The notes below the pieces were generated by a model that worked only from the letters and a program-made list of their open reading frames with translations, made no database searches and was not told where the DNA came from. A stretch of DNA of 64,000 bases from the NCBI RefSeq assembly GCF_040394755.1, contig NZ_JBEBRQ010000005.1; one strand, written 5' to 3'. Made by a program: the position numbers and the translations under genes. Numbering within the stretch: position 1 is the first letter of the stretch; each line of letters starts with the position of its first letter. Shown piece after piece: positions 50,827 to 59,883 of the stretch. This DNA comes from Castellaniella defragrans_A (GTDB taxonomy: Bacteria; Pseudomonadota; Gammaproteobacteria; Burkholderiales; Burkholderiaceae_B).

Positions 50827-53754
50827 ATGAAAAATAAAATTACTGGCGCTATCTGCGCCTTTCCTGCTTTCCGGCATCGATTCCTCCCCGGGGGCGGGAT
50901 ATTTGCGCATCGCGAGATTTCGCGCGCATCCACGGGCAAGCGCGGTGGGATGTGGCCCTGTCCGATGGTTCTGGCGGGGGTGCTGGCGGCCCTGCCGGTC
51001 GTCGTTCTGGCGCAGACCTGGGCGGGTGAGTCATCCAGCGATTGGAATGATCCACGTAATTGGTCTGATAAAAATATCCCCAAAAAAACGACGTCGATCA
51101 TCATCAATTCCTCACGCCCTGTGGTCGCCGATGGCATTGAATTCGATTCTGAAAAAAACAATACCCGTCTCTCTATAGGTTCGGAGGACGGCCCGGGAAG
51201 CAATCTCAAACTATTGAATGTGAAAAAGTTCAAGATCGGCAGCCTGGATATCGCCGGAATTTCAAAAACGAAAGCGATGGTGGAAATCAATAATTCAAAA
51301 ATGAATGCCAGCCGGGTAAACATAGGAAATTCCGGAGATGGAAAAGTGTGGATCCATGGCAGTGAGGCTTCGCTGGACGTGGCTGTTTCTTCTTCGTTGG
51401 AATCTATTGTGGTGGGTGGTTTCAAAGGCGGTGTTGGTTTATTTACGGCAGCCGATGGCGCGCAGATCAGCGCCAAGCACCTGATTGTCGGCAATGGCCG
51501 GGGAGGTACCGATGGCGGGGGTTTGGGAACGGTCGTTGTCGACAATGCCAAGGTCACGCTGTCGGGTGACCTGACCGTCGTTGGCCGGTTCGTCGATACG
51601 AGCATCGAGGTGAAAAACGGCGGAACGATCACATTTGACAAGCAATTTGATCTTGGCGGATTCGAGGATACTTCGACTGGTCATATGCTCATCAATGGCG
51701 CCGGTTCGAAAATCGAAGGCCCTGGACGCCTGGCGACCATCGGGTGGGAAGGCAAAGGCATCGCGGAAATCTCCGACCATGGCAAGCTGAGCGCAACGGA
51801 TATTGCCATTGGCTATTATGCTATCGGCGATGGCGACACCCTCGTAACCCGTGGCGGCAGCATCGACGCGGCAGATGATATTGCGGTAGGGCTTTACGGA
51901 AAAGGTATCCTTACGCTCAGTGACGGCGGGCAGGCCACGGCGGGGAAAACCATGTATGTCGCCGGGGGCATCACTGATATGGGCCCATCCAACGGCGTCC
52001 TCAACATCGGCGCCGCCGCCGGACAGGACCCGGCAAATCCTGGCTTCGTCGATGCCGGCAAGGTGGAGTTCGGCTTGGGCAATGGCCGCATCGTCTTCAA
52101 CCATACCGACGTCAGCGGCGGCTATGCCTTCAATGCCGCGATAACCGGCGGCGGCGCCGCGACCAGCGCGGTCGATGTCTATCACGGCGTCACGGTCATG
52201 ACCGGCGCCAGCGATTATCTGGGCGCCACGACGATTCACGGCGGCCGGCTTGCCGCGGGCGCTGACCGTGCCTTCAGCCCGAATTCCACCTATGCCGTGC
52301 AGAATTCCGGCGCCCTGGATCTTGCCGGGTTCAGCCAGACAGTGGCGGGCTTGAGCAATTCCGGGTTGGTCGATATGGGCGCGGGCACGACGCCTGGGGC
52401 CGAGTTGACGGTGAAAGGCGATTATGTTGGCAATGGCGGCGTGATTGCCATGAACACGGTGCTGGCTGGCGATGGCAGTCCGACCGACAGGCTCGTCATC
52501 GATGGCGGCAGCGCCTCGGGCGATACGGTACTGCGTTTCACGAACATGGGCGGCACCGGCGAGCAGACGGCGCAGGGCATTCAGGTGGTGCGGACCGACA
52601 ACGGAGGAACGACCGAAACGACCGCTTTCAGCCTGGGCGGCCAGCGCTATACGGCCGGCGCCTATGAGTACGTGCTCGTGCGCAAGGACCAGGATTGGTT
52701 CCTGACGAGCGAGGTGCTGGACAATGGCGGTGGCGATGATGGCGGCAATAGCGATGATCATGAATTGCCCATCTATCGCCCCGAGGCGGCGGTCTATGCG
52801 CCGATTCCCGCCATGGCTCGCGCACTGAGCCTCGCCACGCTCGGCACCCTGCATGAGCGTGTCGGCGAGGAGGAAAATCTCCGGGGCGCCCCGTCATCGC
52901 GCAACAGCGTCAATGGCGCCTGGGGCCGGCTGATCGCTCAACACCAGAGAAACCAGTTCGACAGCGGCGCCAGGCCGACGGTCGAAGGCAATTTCTGGGG
53001 CCTGCAAACGGGGGCCGATCTTTATCGCCGCGCCACGGCGGGCGGCCATCGCGACCATGCCGGTCTCTACGTGACGTATGGCGGCTTCAATTCGACCGCA
53101 TTGCGGGGCGATGTCCTGGGCGGGACGAATATCACGGCCGGCAGCCTGCGCCTCGAAGGTCCGTCGCTTGGCGCCTATTGGACTCATTTCGGCCCGACGG
53201 GCTGGTATGTGGATGCGGTCGCGCAAGGCAGCTGGTATGACGTCAAGGCCTCATCGAGCGCCGGTTCGAGGCTCGATACCAAAGCCCATGGCGTCACCGC
53301 CTCCCTGGAGCACGGTTATCCGTTGCACTTCGGTGAGAATGGGGCCTGGCTGCTCGAACCGCAGGCCCAGGTGATCTACCAGCGCTTTTCGGTCAACGGG
53401 GCGCGCGACGATCTTTCGCGGATGAGTTGGAATGCGGATGACGCCTGGATCGGGCGGCTCGGGCTGCGGCTGCAGCATACCCACCGCGGTGACAAGGATA
53501 CGCTCTGGCAGACCTATGCCCGGGTGAACCTGTGGCGCAATTTCACCGGTCGCGATGGGCTTTCGTTCGATGGCAACACCCCAATCGATACCCGCTTTGG
53601 CGGCACGGCGTACCAATTGGCCGGCGGCCTGACCGCGCGGATCGGCAAGCGCCTGAGCCTTTATGGCGAAGCCGGTTATCTCCATTCCATCGGCAGCGGC
53701 CCGCAGCGCCAGCGCGCGTTCGCCGGGACGTTCGGCTTGCGTTTCAATTATTGA
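50827..53754 (+). CDS. Autotransporter (type Va), large beta-helical passenger
   Basis: The 975-residue protein has an extended N-terminal region, then a signal sequence (hydrophobic about 46-62, ending VVLAQ). A beta-helix passenger follows, starting WAGESSSDWNDPRNWSD, with glycine-rich repeats such as ITVGxYGxG- and GTLxLSDGGxA-like turns to about residue 640. The C-terminal autotransporter barrel (about 700-975) starts NGAWGRLIAQHQRNQ and ends AGTFGLRFNY with the required terminal aromatic. The product is expected on the cell surface, with an adhesion-type role by family; the ligand is unknown. The ~45 residues before the hydrophobic stretch resemble extended signal peptides. Confidence 0.9.
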   Translation: MKNKITGAICAFPAFRHRFLPGGGIFAHREISRASTGKRGGMWPCPMVLAGVLAALPVVVLAQTWAGESSSDWNDPRNWSDKNIPKKTTSIIINSSRPVVADGIEFDSEKNNTRLSIGSEDGPGSNLKLLNVKKFKIGSLDIAGISKTKAMVEINNSKMNASRVNIGNSGDGKVWIHGSEASLDVAVSSSLESIVVGGFKGGVGLFTAADGAQISAKHLIVGNGRGGTDGGGLGTVVVDNAKVTLSGDLTVVGRFVDTSIEVKNGGTITFDKQFDLGGFEDTSTGHMLINGAGSKIEGPGRLATIGWEGKGIAEISDHGKLSATDIAIGYYAIGDGDTLVTRGGSIDAADDIAVGLYGKGILTLSDGGQATAGKTMYVAGGITDMGPSNGVLNIGAAAGQDPANPGFVDAGKVEFGLGNGRIVFNHTDVSGGYAFNAAITGGGAATSAVDVYHGVTVMTGASDYLGATTIHGGRLAAGADRAFSPNSTYAVQNSGALDLAGFSQTVAGLSNSGLVDMGAGTTPGAELTVKGDYVGNGGVIAMNTVLAGDGSPTDRLVIDGGSASGDTVLRFTNMGGTGEQTAQGIQVVRTDNGGTTETTAFSLGGQRYTAGAYEYVLVRKDQDWFLTSEVLDNGGGDDGGNSDDHELPIYRPEAAVYAPIPAMARALSLATLGTLHERVGEEENLRGAPSSRNSVNGAWGRLIAQHQRNQFDSGARPTVEGNFWGLQTGADLYRRATAGGHRDHAGLYVTYGGFNSTALRGDVLGGTNITAGSLRLEGPSLGAYWTHFGPTGWYVDAVAQGSWYDVKASSSAGSRLDTKAHGVTASLEHGYPLHFGENGAWLLEPQAQVIYQRFSVNGARDDLSRMSWNADDAWIGRLGLRLQHTHRGDKDTLWQTYARVNLWRNFTGRDGLSFDGNTPIDTRFGGTAYQLAGGLTARIGKRLSLYGEAGYLHSIGSGPQRQRAFAGTFGLRFNY

Positions 53755-54009
53755 AGAAACGCTTGAGCAATCCTGGTGGCAGGCAGGCGCTTGCCACCTT
53801 GTTGCGCTTCAATCATGAAAACTAAATAGGAATTCACGAAACATGAAAATGGCTGTGATGTGAATAATAGATTTATTTATTGATTTTGAATCCAGCGGCA
53901 ATGAATCTGTCTCGGCGGGCGCCGTGTCATTTTCAGAATATTCCAATGGCGATGATGGAAACGCAGGGTTAAAAGTTCTTATTGCTCGCGTTTTCGATAG
54001 GGAGGCAGA

Positions 54010-56181
54010 ATGCCAGCAAGCAGAGTCGATCATATCCATTCGGCACGCTGCTGGCCCTTCGCGCTGCTGCTGATGGCGGCCTTGGCTGGCCAGCCGTTGT
54101 TTGCTCAGACGGTGGGGGAGGCGATTATTTGGTCTGACGATGAACAGTCGAAGGGGCTGCAAATAGATCCTATGTGGGGGGAAGACACAGCCCTTTTTCC
54201 TGACGGCTTGACCAATAACAGCGTCACGGTTTCCGGCGGTCCGGAAATTGGCATAATTTATGGTGGTGTTGCGCTAGGCAATGACAATGTTTCGGGCAAC
54301 AAAGTCTATTTCTCCGGCTCAGGACGAGTGAATGTATATATTGTTGGAGGTGAAAGCAGAGGTGGCGACTCCACCGGCAACCAGGTCACCATTTCTGGCG
54401 GATCAGTGGATGTGTCTGTTTGGGGCGGCTGGAGCTGGTACGGTAACGCCACAGAGAATCAGGTCACCATTTCTGATGGAACAGTGGGCGGGGCAGCTTT
54501 GGGCGGCGAGAGCTGGTACGGCAACGCCACAGAGAACCAGATCACCATGTCTGGTGGGACAGTGGGCTGGGATGTCTACGGCGGCTGGAGCGGGGGGGAC
54601 GGCAACGCCACCAACAACAAGGTCGCCATTTCTGGTGGAACGGTGAACTGGAATGTCTTCGGTGGCCGGAGCAGCGGGGAAGGCGACGCCACCGGCAATG
54701 CGGTCACGATCTCTGGGGGCTCGGTGAGTTTGCACGTTAACGGTGGCTATAGCGAATATGGTAATGCCACTGGCAACATCGTTGATATCTCCGGCACCCC
54801 GCAGTTCAGCGCATTCGATACCTCCCTGTATGGGGGAGATTCTGATGATGCGGATAGTGCCGGTGACCTCTTCACCGGCAACATCCTGAACTTTTCCGCG
54901 CACCCCATCGCCGTCAACGAAGTCGCCAATTTCCAGTATTACAAGTTCACTCTCGATCCGAGCCTTGCCAATGATATGGACACGGCCTTGATCACCGCCA
55001 GTACAGTCGTCCTTGGGGACCGCAATGGCACGCCCTCGGAAGTCGAGGTCATTGGCATTCACAGCGGTGATGTTCTGTCCGCGGGCGATCAATTCCTGCT
55101 CGTGGAGGCCACCGAGGCAATGTCCGGCAACGGTACGGGCGGTGTTCAAAAAGAGATTGCGCAGCAGGGCATTTCACTGCTCTATGATGTTGAGACCAAG
55201 GTTGATGTTGAAGGGAAGCGGATCACCGCTGAGATCCTGAGCGCCTATGAGCCAGGCATCAACCCCCAACTCAAGTCCCTCTCCGAAGGCCGGCTGGCCA
55301 CACTGATGCTGGCCACGCGCGGCGCCGACGCCGTGGCCTATGACCTGTACCACGCCATCCAGACGGAAAACCCCGGCGGCCTCGTGCCCTTCATCCTGGC
55401 CGCCGGCGGGCATAGCCGCTATGACAGCGGCTCGCACATCAATTCCGATGATTTTCTGCTGACTGGCGGCCTGAGCTACCGGCGCGCGGGCCTGACCGCA
55501 GTCATCTTTGCCGAAAGCGGCTGGGGCAATTACGACACCCATAACAGCTTTGCCCATGCCGCCAGCGTGCGCGGTGACGGCGATACCCGCTATTACGGTG
55601 GCGGGCTGTTCGGGCGCTATGACTTTGCCAGCGGGCCGTATGTCGAGGCTTCGGTGCGCCTGGGCAATACACGCACCAGCTTCGATACCGGCGATCTGGT
55701 CAATGCCGCCAGTGGCGAATCAGCCCATTACAACCTGAACTCACGCTACACCAGCGCGCACATCGGCGTGGGCTATCCGTGGGTGTTCGACGACAACAAC
55801 CTGCTGGATGTCTCGCTCAAATACCTGTGGACACACATCGAGGGCAAGGATGCCACGGTAGCCGGCGACCCGCTGCATTTCGACAGCCTCCAGTCGCAGC
55901 GCCTGCGCCTGAGCGGTGAATGGCGCCACCGCCACAGCGACAGCCTGACGCTGCTGGCGGGGCTGGGTTACGAACATGAATTCGACGCCCGGGCCGATGG
56001 CACCGCCTATGGCTATGCGATCGAGGCGCCCAGCCTGAAGGGCTCGACCGGCATTCTGTCGCTGGGCGCGACCATCACGCCGACCAGCAACCGGCGCCTG
56101 AGCGTGGACCTGCGCGGGCAAGGTTACGTCGGAAAGCGCGAAGGCGTGGGCGGTCTGGTGCGGGTGAATTACGCGTTCTGA
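54010..56181 (+). CDS. Autotransporter with short repeat-containing passenger
   Basis: The 723-residue protein has a signal peptide (about 1-34, ending PLFAQ), then a passenger in which residues ~119-275 hold about six imperfect 26-27-residue repeats of the form GNATxNxVTISGGTVxxxVxGGxS. A linker and helical segment (STVVLGDRN... to ~410) lead to the barrel from about 460, ending GLVRVNYAF. The repeats should form one beta-helix coil each. The 250 bp between this gene and the first autotransporter hold no other gene, so the two may be a tandem locus, though their passengers are unrelated. Confidence 0.88.
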   Translation: MPASRVDHIHSARCWPFALLLMAALAGQPLFAQTVGEAIIWSDDEQSKGLQIDPMWGEDTALFPDGLTNNSVTVSGGPEIGIIYGGVALGNDNVSGNKVYFSGSGRVNVYIVGGESRGGDSTGNQVTISGGSVDVSVWGGWSWYGNATENQVTISDGTVGGAALGGESWYGNATENQITMSGGTVGWDVYGGWSGGDGNATNNKVAISGGTVNWNVFGGRSSGEGDATGNAVTISGGSVSLHVNGGYSEYGNATGNIVDISGTPQFSAFDTSLYGGDSDDADSAGDLFTGNILNFSAHPIAVNEVANFQYYKFTLDPSLANDMDTALITASTVVLGDRNGTPSEVEVIGIHSGDVLSAGDQFLLVEATEAMSGNGTGGVQKEIAQQGISLLYDVETKVDVEGKRITAEILSAYEPGINPQLKSLSEGRLATLMLATRGADAVAYDLYHAIQTENPGGLVPFILAAGGHSRYDSGSHINSDDFLLTGGLSYRRAGLTAVIFAESGWGNYDTHNSFAHAASVRGDGDTRYYGGGLFGRYDFASGPYVEASVRLGNTRTSFDTGDLVNAASGESAHYNLNSRYTSAHIGVGYPWVFDDNNLLDVSLKYLWTHIEGKDATVAGDPLHFDSLQSQRLRLSGEWRHRHSDSLTLLAGLGYEHEFDARADGTAYGYAIEAPSLKGSTGILSLGATITPTSNRRLSVDLRGQGYVGKREGVGGLVRVNYAF
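54364..54790 (+). repeat. In-frame 78-81 bp tandem repeats in the autotransporter passenger
   Basis: About six imperfect units share the DNA core GGCAACGCCACC-n-AACnAGGTCnCCATTTCTGG and differ mainly in the segment encoding the exposed coil turn. The lengths 78 and 81 keep frame, so copy number could change by recombination without breaking the gene. Confidence 0.7.
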
Positions 56182-56266
56182 GCGGGGCGGGCGCGTGCGG
56201 GGTCATGAGCCCCCACATTCCCCTTATGGGCCGGGCGTTCCGGCGTGCCGCCGCCTTCGCGCTGGC

Positions 56267-56785
56267 TCAGGCGACGGCGTTGAAGGCGTCGCTGTAGTGC
56301 GCGATGCCTTCCGGCACTGCCTCATGCAGGGCCAGCGCCATGAAATAGCCGGACGGTACGCCGGGCAGTTTCAGGCCCGTATGGGCCTGAAAACCAAAGC
56401 GCCGGTAGTATGCGGGATCTCCCAATAGCACGCAGCCTGCGGCCTGCATGATCCGTAGCCCGGATAGCGCCTGTTCCATCAGGCGTGAACCGATGCCTTG
56501 TCCCTGCCTTTGCGGCAGGACGGAGATCGGTCCCAAGCCGTACCAGCCTTCGATCTGCTGTCCACGGAGGTCAGTGATCGTGACGGGGGACAGCGCGACA
56601 TGACCGACGATCTGGCCATGCTCCTCGGCCACGATGGAAAGTGTCAGGTCGTTGGCGGCACGCAAGGCCCGCACGATGAATTGCTCGGTGCGGCTGCTGT
56701 GAGGCGCATTCGCGAAAGCGGAAATCGTGACAGCTTCGATGGCGGCAATGTCGCCCGGGGCTTCGTGTCGGAGCTTGAGGGTCAT
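56267..56785 (-). CDS. GNAT-family N-acetyltransferase (YhbS-like)
   Basis: The 172-residue protein has the acetyl-CoA site LGPISVLPQRQGQGIGSRLM (Q/RxxGxG/A) and the YhbS-like C-terminal GCVLLGDPAYYRRFGFQAHTGLKLPGVP. Substrate unknown. It is convergent with the autotransporter. Confidence 0.85.
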   Translation of the reverse strand: MTLKLRHEAPGDIAAIEAVTISAFANAPHSSRTEQFIVRALRAANDLTLSIVAEEHGQIVGHVALSPVTITDLRGQQIEGWYGLGPISVLPQRQGQGIGSRLMEQALSGLRIMQAAGCVLLGDPAYYRRFGFQAHTGLKLPGVPSGYFMALALHEAVPEGIAHYSDAFNAVA

Positions 56786-56864
56786 GGGTCTGATGAGCAG
56801 TCTGGCGGAGTGTTCGTCTTGCTATCCGCGAGCGTCTGCTCAGCACGCAATTCCGCAGCGGCGT

Positions 56865-57416
56865 TCAATACACCAAGCGATACTCGCAGCCGACAAGTGT
56901 CTTGCCTGGATGGCTGGTGATCGTACTCACCGTTTGCGTGACATCGACACGCATACCATGTCCCAGATCAAGCGATTGAACCGCGCGCGTGCGGATGTGC
57001 GAGGCGAGCGGCACATCGCTCACACGCAAGTTGAGCTGCTTTGACAAAGAATCCACCAAGTCGCCATTCAGCACCGCCATTATTCCATCACCGGCCATGA
57101 TCAGTGTGCTGGCGCTGTGCCCGTAAATGTCCACCGGTGTGGGCATGGTGAATTCGGCCACGTAGGGATTCCCCTCGACTTTCTTCCACCCGGTCAGGGC
57201 TGGATCGCTCGGATCATTGTAGTAAACCTTGGTCAGGGCATTGGCAAGGCGTTTGTATGTTTCGCGGTCGCCCTCGCACGTCAATACCTGTGCAAGGTCG
57301 GCGTGCAGTTCAGTGGAATCGCCGTAGATGCCGTCGTTGGCTACGCCAGAGAAAGAGCAAGTGACCAATCCGAGGCAAAGAAAGGCGCGAAACAGTGATG
57401 GAATAGAAAATGGCAT
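56865..57416 (-). CDS. Hypothetical exported protein
   Basis: The 183-residue protein has a plausible signal peptide (MPFSIPSLFRAFLCLGLVTCS, cleavage near GVAND) and a mature part with no recognised family (CEGDRETYKRLANALTKVYYND; DIYGHSASTLIMAGDGIMAVL). Two Cys residues may form a disulfide. An in-frame ATG at 57521 would add 35 residues lacking a signal-like character. GC content is lower than in the region to the left. Confidence 0.6.
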   Translation of the reverse strand: MPFSIPSLFRAFLCLGLVTCSFSGVANDGIYGDSTELHADLAQVLTCEGDRETYKRLANALTKVYYNDPSDPALTGWKKVEGNPYVAEFTMPTPVDIYGHSASTLIMAGDGIMAVLNGDLVDSLSKQLNLRVSDVPLASHIRTRAVQSLDLGHGMRVDVTQTVSTITSHPGKTLVGCEYRLVY

Positions 57417-57739
57417 GGATTTTGGCTGCAAAGATAGTAAATTGTTGTTGAGCTTGCCAAAAGCCTTTTCTTTTTTGGTGCTCAAGGCTGGTGGCGGGGC
57501 TTGCGGGTTTGGATCTTCCATGATTCGCCCATGGCGCTCGGAAAACTTTCAGGGAGCGCGCTGGGCATAGTAAAGTCGGAGCAAACCAGCGGCGTCGATC
57601 AGGGGGCCATCATGCTGCGCGACTCGCTGAGTCATGGTTTTTACCGCGGTCGCTATTATGCGTTGCGCATTAATATGGCGCAAGCCCAGAAAAATGGCCT
57701 CCATGCTGCGCCTTTGGTCATCCGTACCCCTAAACTTCT

Positions 57740-58450
57740 ATGCAAACCCGTATCCACTTGATTCGTCATGGTGAAAGCGCAGCCAACGCTGGATTGCCCA
57801 CCGACGATCCGGCCCTGATCCCCTTGACTGAAGCGGGCCATCGACAGGCGGAAACCGTAGCAGAGCTATTGAAAATCCGACCATCTTTGGTTATTGCCTC
57901 ACCCTACAAACGCACACAGGACACCAGTAGTCCTTTCGCTGAACGCTGGTCTGCCCAGATTGCTCACGATTCCTTGCTGCATGAATTCACGACACTTGCA
58001 CCGGCTACCGTGGTCGGTATGGATGTGTACGCTCGAAAACCGCTTGTAGACGCTTATTGGAACGCAGCAGACCCTAATCTAATGCACGGCACCGGCGCAG
58101 AAACTTTCATCGAATTTGCGTCCAGAGTCAGAGCCTTCAGGTTGGGATTACATAAGCTCCCAGACCAAACCGTTATTTTTGGACATGGCATGTGGTTTGC
58201 CATGATGGTTTGGCAATTGCAAGGTTTCGGCTTCGACAACACGATATCGATGCGTGCATTCCGTCGCTTTCAGCTTGGGCTGCCCATGCCAAACTGTGGC
58301 ATCTACACGCTAACCAGCCAGGGTAAAGACGCCTGGGCTGTCAAGTTTCAGGAGGATATCTACAAGGCACTTGTTCAACGGCTGGGCTTTGCTCCTGGAG
58401 CGGGCGCGGCTGAAGTCCTTCTGGCTCACCCCGACGGGCCGCCCAATTAG
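57740..58450 (+). CDS. Histidine phosphatase (phosphoglycerate mutase-like) family protein
   Basis: The 236-residue protein has the N-terminal catalytic LIRHGESAANAG, IASPYKRTQDT with the second Arg, and the second catalytic His in VIFGHGMWFAMM. Substrates in this family vary widely, so the specific role is unknown. Composition is less GC-rich than the left part of the window. Confidence 0.85.
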   Translation: MQTRIHLIRHGESAANAGLPTDDPALIPLTEAGHRQAETVAELLKIRPSLVIASPYKRTQDTSSPFAERWSAQIAHDSLLHEFTTLAPATVVGMDVYARKPLVDAYWNAADPNLMHGTGAETFIEFASRVRAFRLGLHKLPDQTVIFGHGMWFAMMVWQLQGFGFDNTISMRAFRRFQLGLPMPNCGIYTLTSQGKDAWAVKFQEDIYKALVQRLGFAPGAGAAEVLLAHPDGPPN

Positions 58451-58545
58451 CCAGGTCGATGTGTGCGCAACCAGTCTTGTAGTGCCGAGTTAATGCGGCC
58501 CTGCCAGCCGGTCCCGGTAACGCGGAATGCCTCACCACGTCTGGC
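58447..58545 (-). pseudogene. C-terminal fragment of a BrnA-like antitoxin
   Basis: The minus-strand frame ends GEAFRVTGTGWQGRINSALQDWLRTH, which resembles the C-terminal ribbon-helix-helix of BrnA antitoxins (F-x-x-TG-GWQ-x-RIN-x-AL). No BrnA N-terminus or BrnT toxin adjoins it, and the upstream frame is proline-rich noise. The rest of 58451-58758 shows no gene. Confidence 0.4.
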
Positions 58546-58758
58546 GACAGGCGAATGTGAGGGTGGTGGGGGAGGCGTCCTCAGCGCAGTAAACACAATC
58601 CTTTCGGCGGGTTTCGTCAAACGGGAATTGCCCCTGGAAAAGCTTCGCTTAAGCCCAACCTTGCAAATTCGCCGATCCGTCAACCGGCGGCCCGGAAGCT
58701 TTCGTGCTATAAGCGCCCAAGGTATCAACTCTCTCACGCATACGGACCAATCCCCGGC

Positions 58759-58956
58759 ATGTTTATCTCGCCCTTCGAAGCCTATATCCTGATTCTTGGC
58801 TCTGCCTACTGGCCGCTGACGCTGGTCGGTACCATCCTGTTCGCCAGGCGCGGCTATGTTGCGACATCGACCACCTGGCGAGTTATCTTCTTTGCTGTGG
58901 CGGCCATCCTGGCCTTCCCGTTGGTTTGGTTTCGGCTTGTGTGGGAGGCCTCTTGA
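58759..58956 (+). CDS. Small two-helix membrane protein
   Basis: This 65-residue frame (MFISPFEAYILILGSAYWPLTLVG) has two clear hydrophobic helices separated by a basic turn (FARRGYVATSTTW). No family is recognised and there is no strong Shine-Dalgarno, so it is a modest-confidence call. Confidence 0.4.
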   Translation: MFISPFEAYILILGSAYWPLTLVGTILFARRGYVATSTTWRVIFFAVAAILAFPLVWFRLVWEAS

Positions 58957-58988
58957 TCTAGCGTTTTGGTTTTCAGGCGCAAAAAATA

Positions 58989-59080
58989 CCCCCACGCTGC
59001 GCCTTCGGCTTGCTGCCCCCCGAGGGGCGCTTTTTGCCTTGGGGCGGCCCGGCGGCAAAAAAGCCCGCAGCGTGGGTGGG
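58989..59080. repeat. Third copy of the GC-rich palindromic intergenic repeat (inverted)
   Basis: The core CTTGCTGCCCCCCGAGGGG and the TTTTTGCCTTGGGGCGG flank are the reverse complement of the units at 1-133, with small changes. Outer arms CCCACGCTGCG (58991-59001) and CGCAGCGTGGG (59066-59076) pair perfectly and enclose the core. Confidence 0.75.
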
Positions 59081-59135
59081 CTATAAAACTACTGGATATG
59101 TGATGGCCTCACATATCGCATCACATAGCCCAAAA

Positions 59136-59167
59136 CAAAAAGGACCTAGGCTTTCACCTAAGTCCTT
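59136..59167 (-). terminator. Terminator of the former tRNA-Asn gene
   Basis: On the minus strand AAGGACTTAGG pairs with CCTAGGTCCTT around a 6-base loop and is followed by TTTTG. It lies 9 bp beyond the CCA end of the tRNA-Asn fragment, so this flank is the original chromosomal side of the junction. Confidence 0.8.
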
Positions 59168-59176
59168 GATATTCTG

Positions 59177-59221
59177 TGGCTCCCCGACCAGGGCTCGAAC
59201 CTGGGACCTGCGGATTAACAG
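59177..59221 (-). other. Attachment-site remnant: 3' 45 nt of tRNA-Asn (GTT)
   Basis: On the minus strand the sequence runs from the anticodon loop CTGTTAA through TCCGC, a complete T-arm (CCAGGTTCGAGCCCTGG), TCGGGGA, the discriminator base G and CCA. The 5' half of the tRNA is missing: upstream sequence cannot form the D-arm or acceptor 5' strand. This is what a tyrosine-recombinase element leaves at its end distal to the rebuilt tRNA. The element must lie to the right, as its gene content shows. Confidence 0.75.
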
Positions 59222-59347
59222 GCCGTCTTATAGACTTGCTTTACGTGCGCTTTACCTGGTAAATCAACAGATTGGGCCACGTTACCTAAGCTATAAAGAT
59301 GCTTTGCTTCGCTATGCCGTCGACAGTTGGTTGACACGGCAACCGCG

Positions 59348-59467
59348 TCACTTGCAAACCACTCCCCGTTCAAACGCTTGGCCCCAACGTTCCTCAAAAA
59401 CGCTCCGCTCTTTGGTGGTAAGTGTTTCGGCGTCCAGCTTTCCAGCTAGTGCGGCGTGTATACGCAT
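59348..59467 (-). other. Short unidentified frame in decayed DNA next to the junction
   Basis: A 39-residue frame (MRIHAALAGKLDAETLTTKERSVF...) has protein-like, charged helical character but no identified family. It lies downstream of the broken toxin gene and may be a remnant of another small gene. The stretch 59222-59347 shows nothing else. Confidence 0.25.
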
Positions 59468-59484
59468 CCGGCCAGGATCAACGC

Positions 59485-59611
59485 TCATGGGATTGATAGA
59501 ATGCTATCCGAAAAGAGCGTTTCTGTAGGCTGCGAATTGATCCACTCTCTCGTTTGGGTTTGGTTCATCTTTCCATATTTCAGAAATAACGTTTGTATCG
59601 ATAAGAATCAT
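59485..59611 (-). pseudogene. Frameshifted, truncated VapC/FitB (PIN-domain) toxin
   Basis: The frame starts MILIDTNVISEIWKDEPNPN, the PIN-domain N-terminus with its first metal-binding Asp, overlapping the antitoxin stop by ATGA. It stops after 35 codons at 59504. One base out of frame the homology resumes as WINSQPTETLFSDSILSI (compare WIDSQPTETLFLSAI of FitB), then stops at 59485. The rest of the domain is gone. The toxin is therefore dead while the antitoxin is intact. Confidence 0.75.
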
Positions 59612-59865
59612 TCAAACTCCATGGGTTCGGCTGGCGTTTTGTCTCGAAGGTTATTAATTCTTTCAGCCTCGGCATCAGTTAGGCCGCCGACTCTGCGGGT
59701 AATGGAAAGCATCAAATCCCCTGGCTTAACGCGCCCTTTAGGCATCACTTCTTCTTGTAGAATGTGGCGGATTTGTGCCGCCGTGCTGCGCCCATGCTGC
59801 GCCGCCTGGACTCGTATAGCCCTATATACTTCATCGGGTAAATTTCTTACATTTATGTTCGCCAT
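59608..59865 (-). CDS. FitA/VapB-type ribbon-helix-helix antitoxin
   Basis: The 85-residue protein begins MANINVRNLPDEVYRAIRVQAAQHGRSTAAQIRHIL, the FitA-like RHH/Arc DNA-binding domain, followed by an acidic toxin-binding tail. It is intact and precedes the frameshifted toxin by an ATGA overlap, so it is an orphan antitoxin by decay. Confidence 0.82.
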   Translation of the reverse strand: MANINVRNLPDEVYRAIRVQAAQHGRSTAAQIRHILQEEVMPKGRVKPGDLMLSITRRVGGLTDAEAERINNLRDKTPAEPMEFE

Positions 59866-59883
59866 ATTCCTACTCTCATAAAT

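Noticed and set aside
57531..57761. 76-residue frame starting MALGKLSGSALG on the plus strand
   Set aside because: No family, no good Shine-Dalgarno, and it runs into the phosphatase start; nearby TTGCGC/GCGCAA dyad noted but unsupported.
59177..59260. Intact tRNA-Asn gene
   Set aside because: Only the 3' 45 nt fit; sequence upstream of the anticodon loop cannot form the D-arm or acceptor 5' strand.
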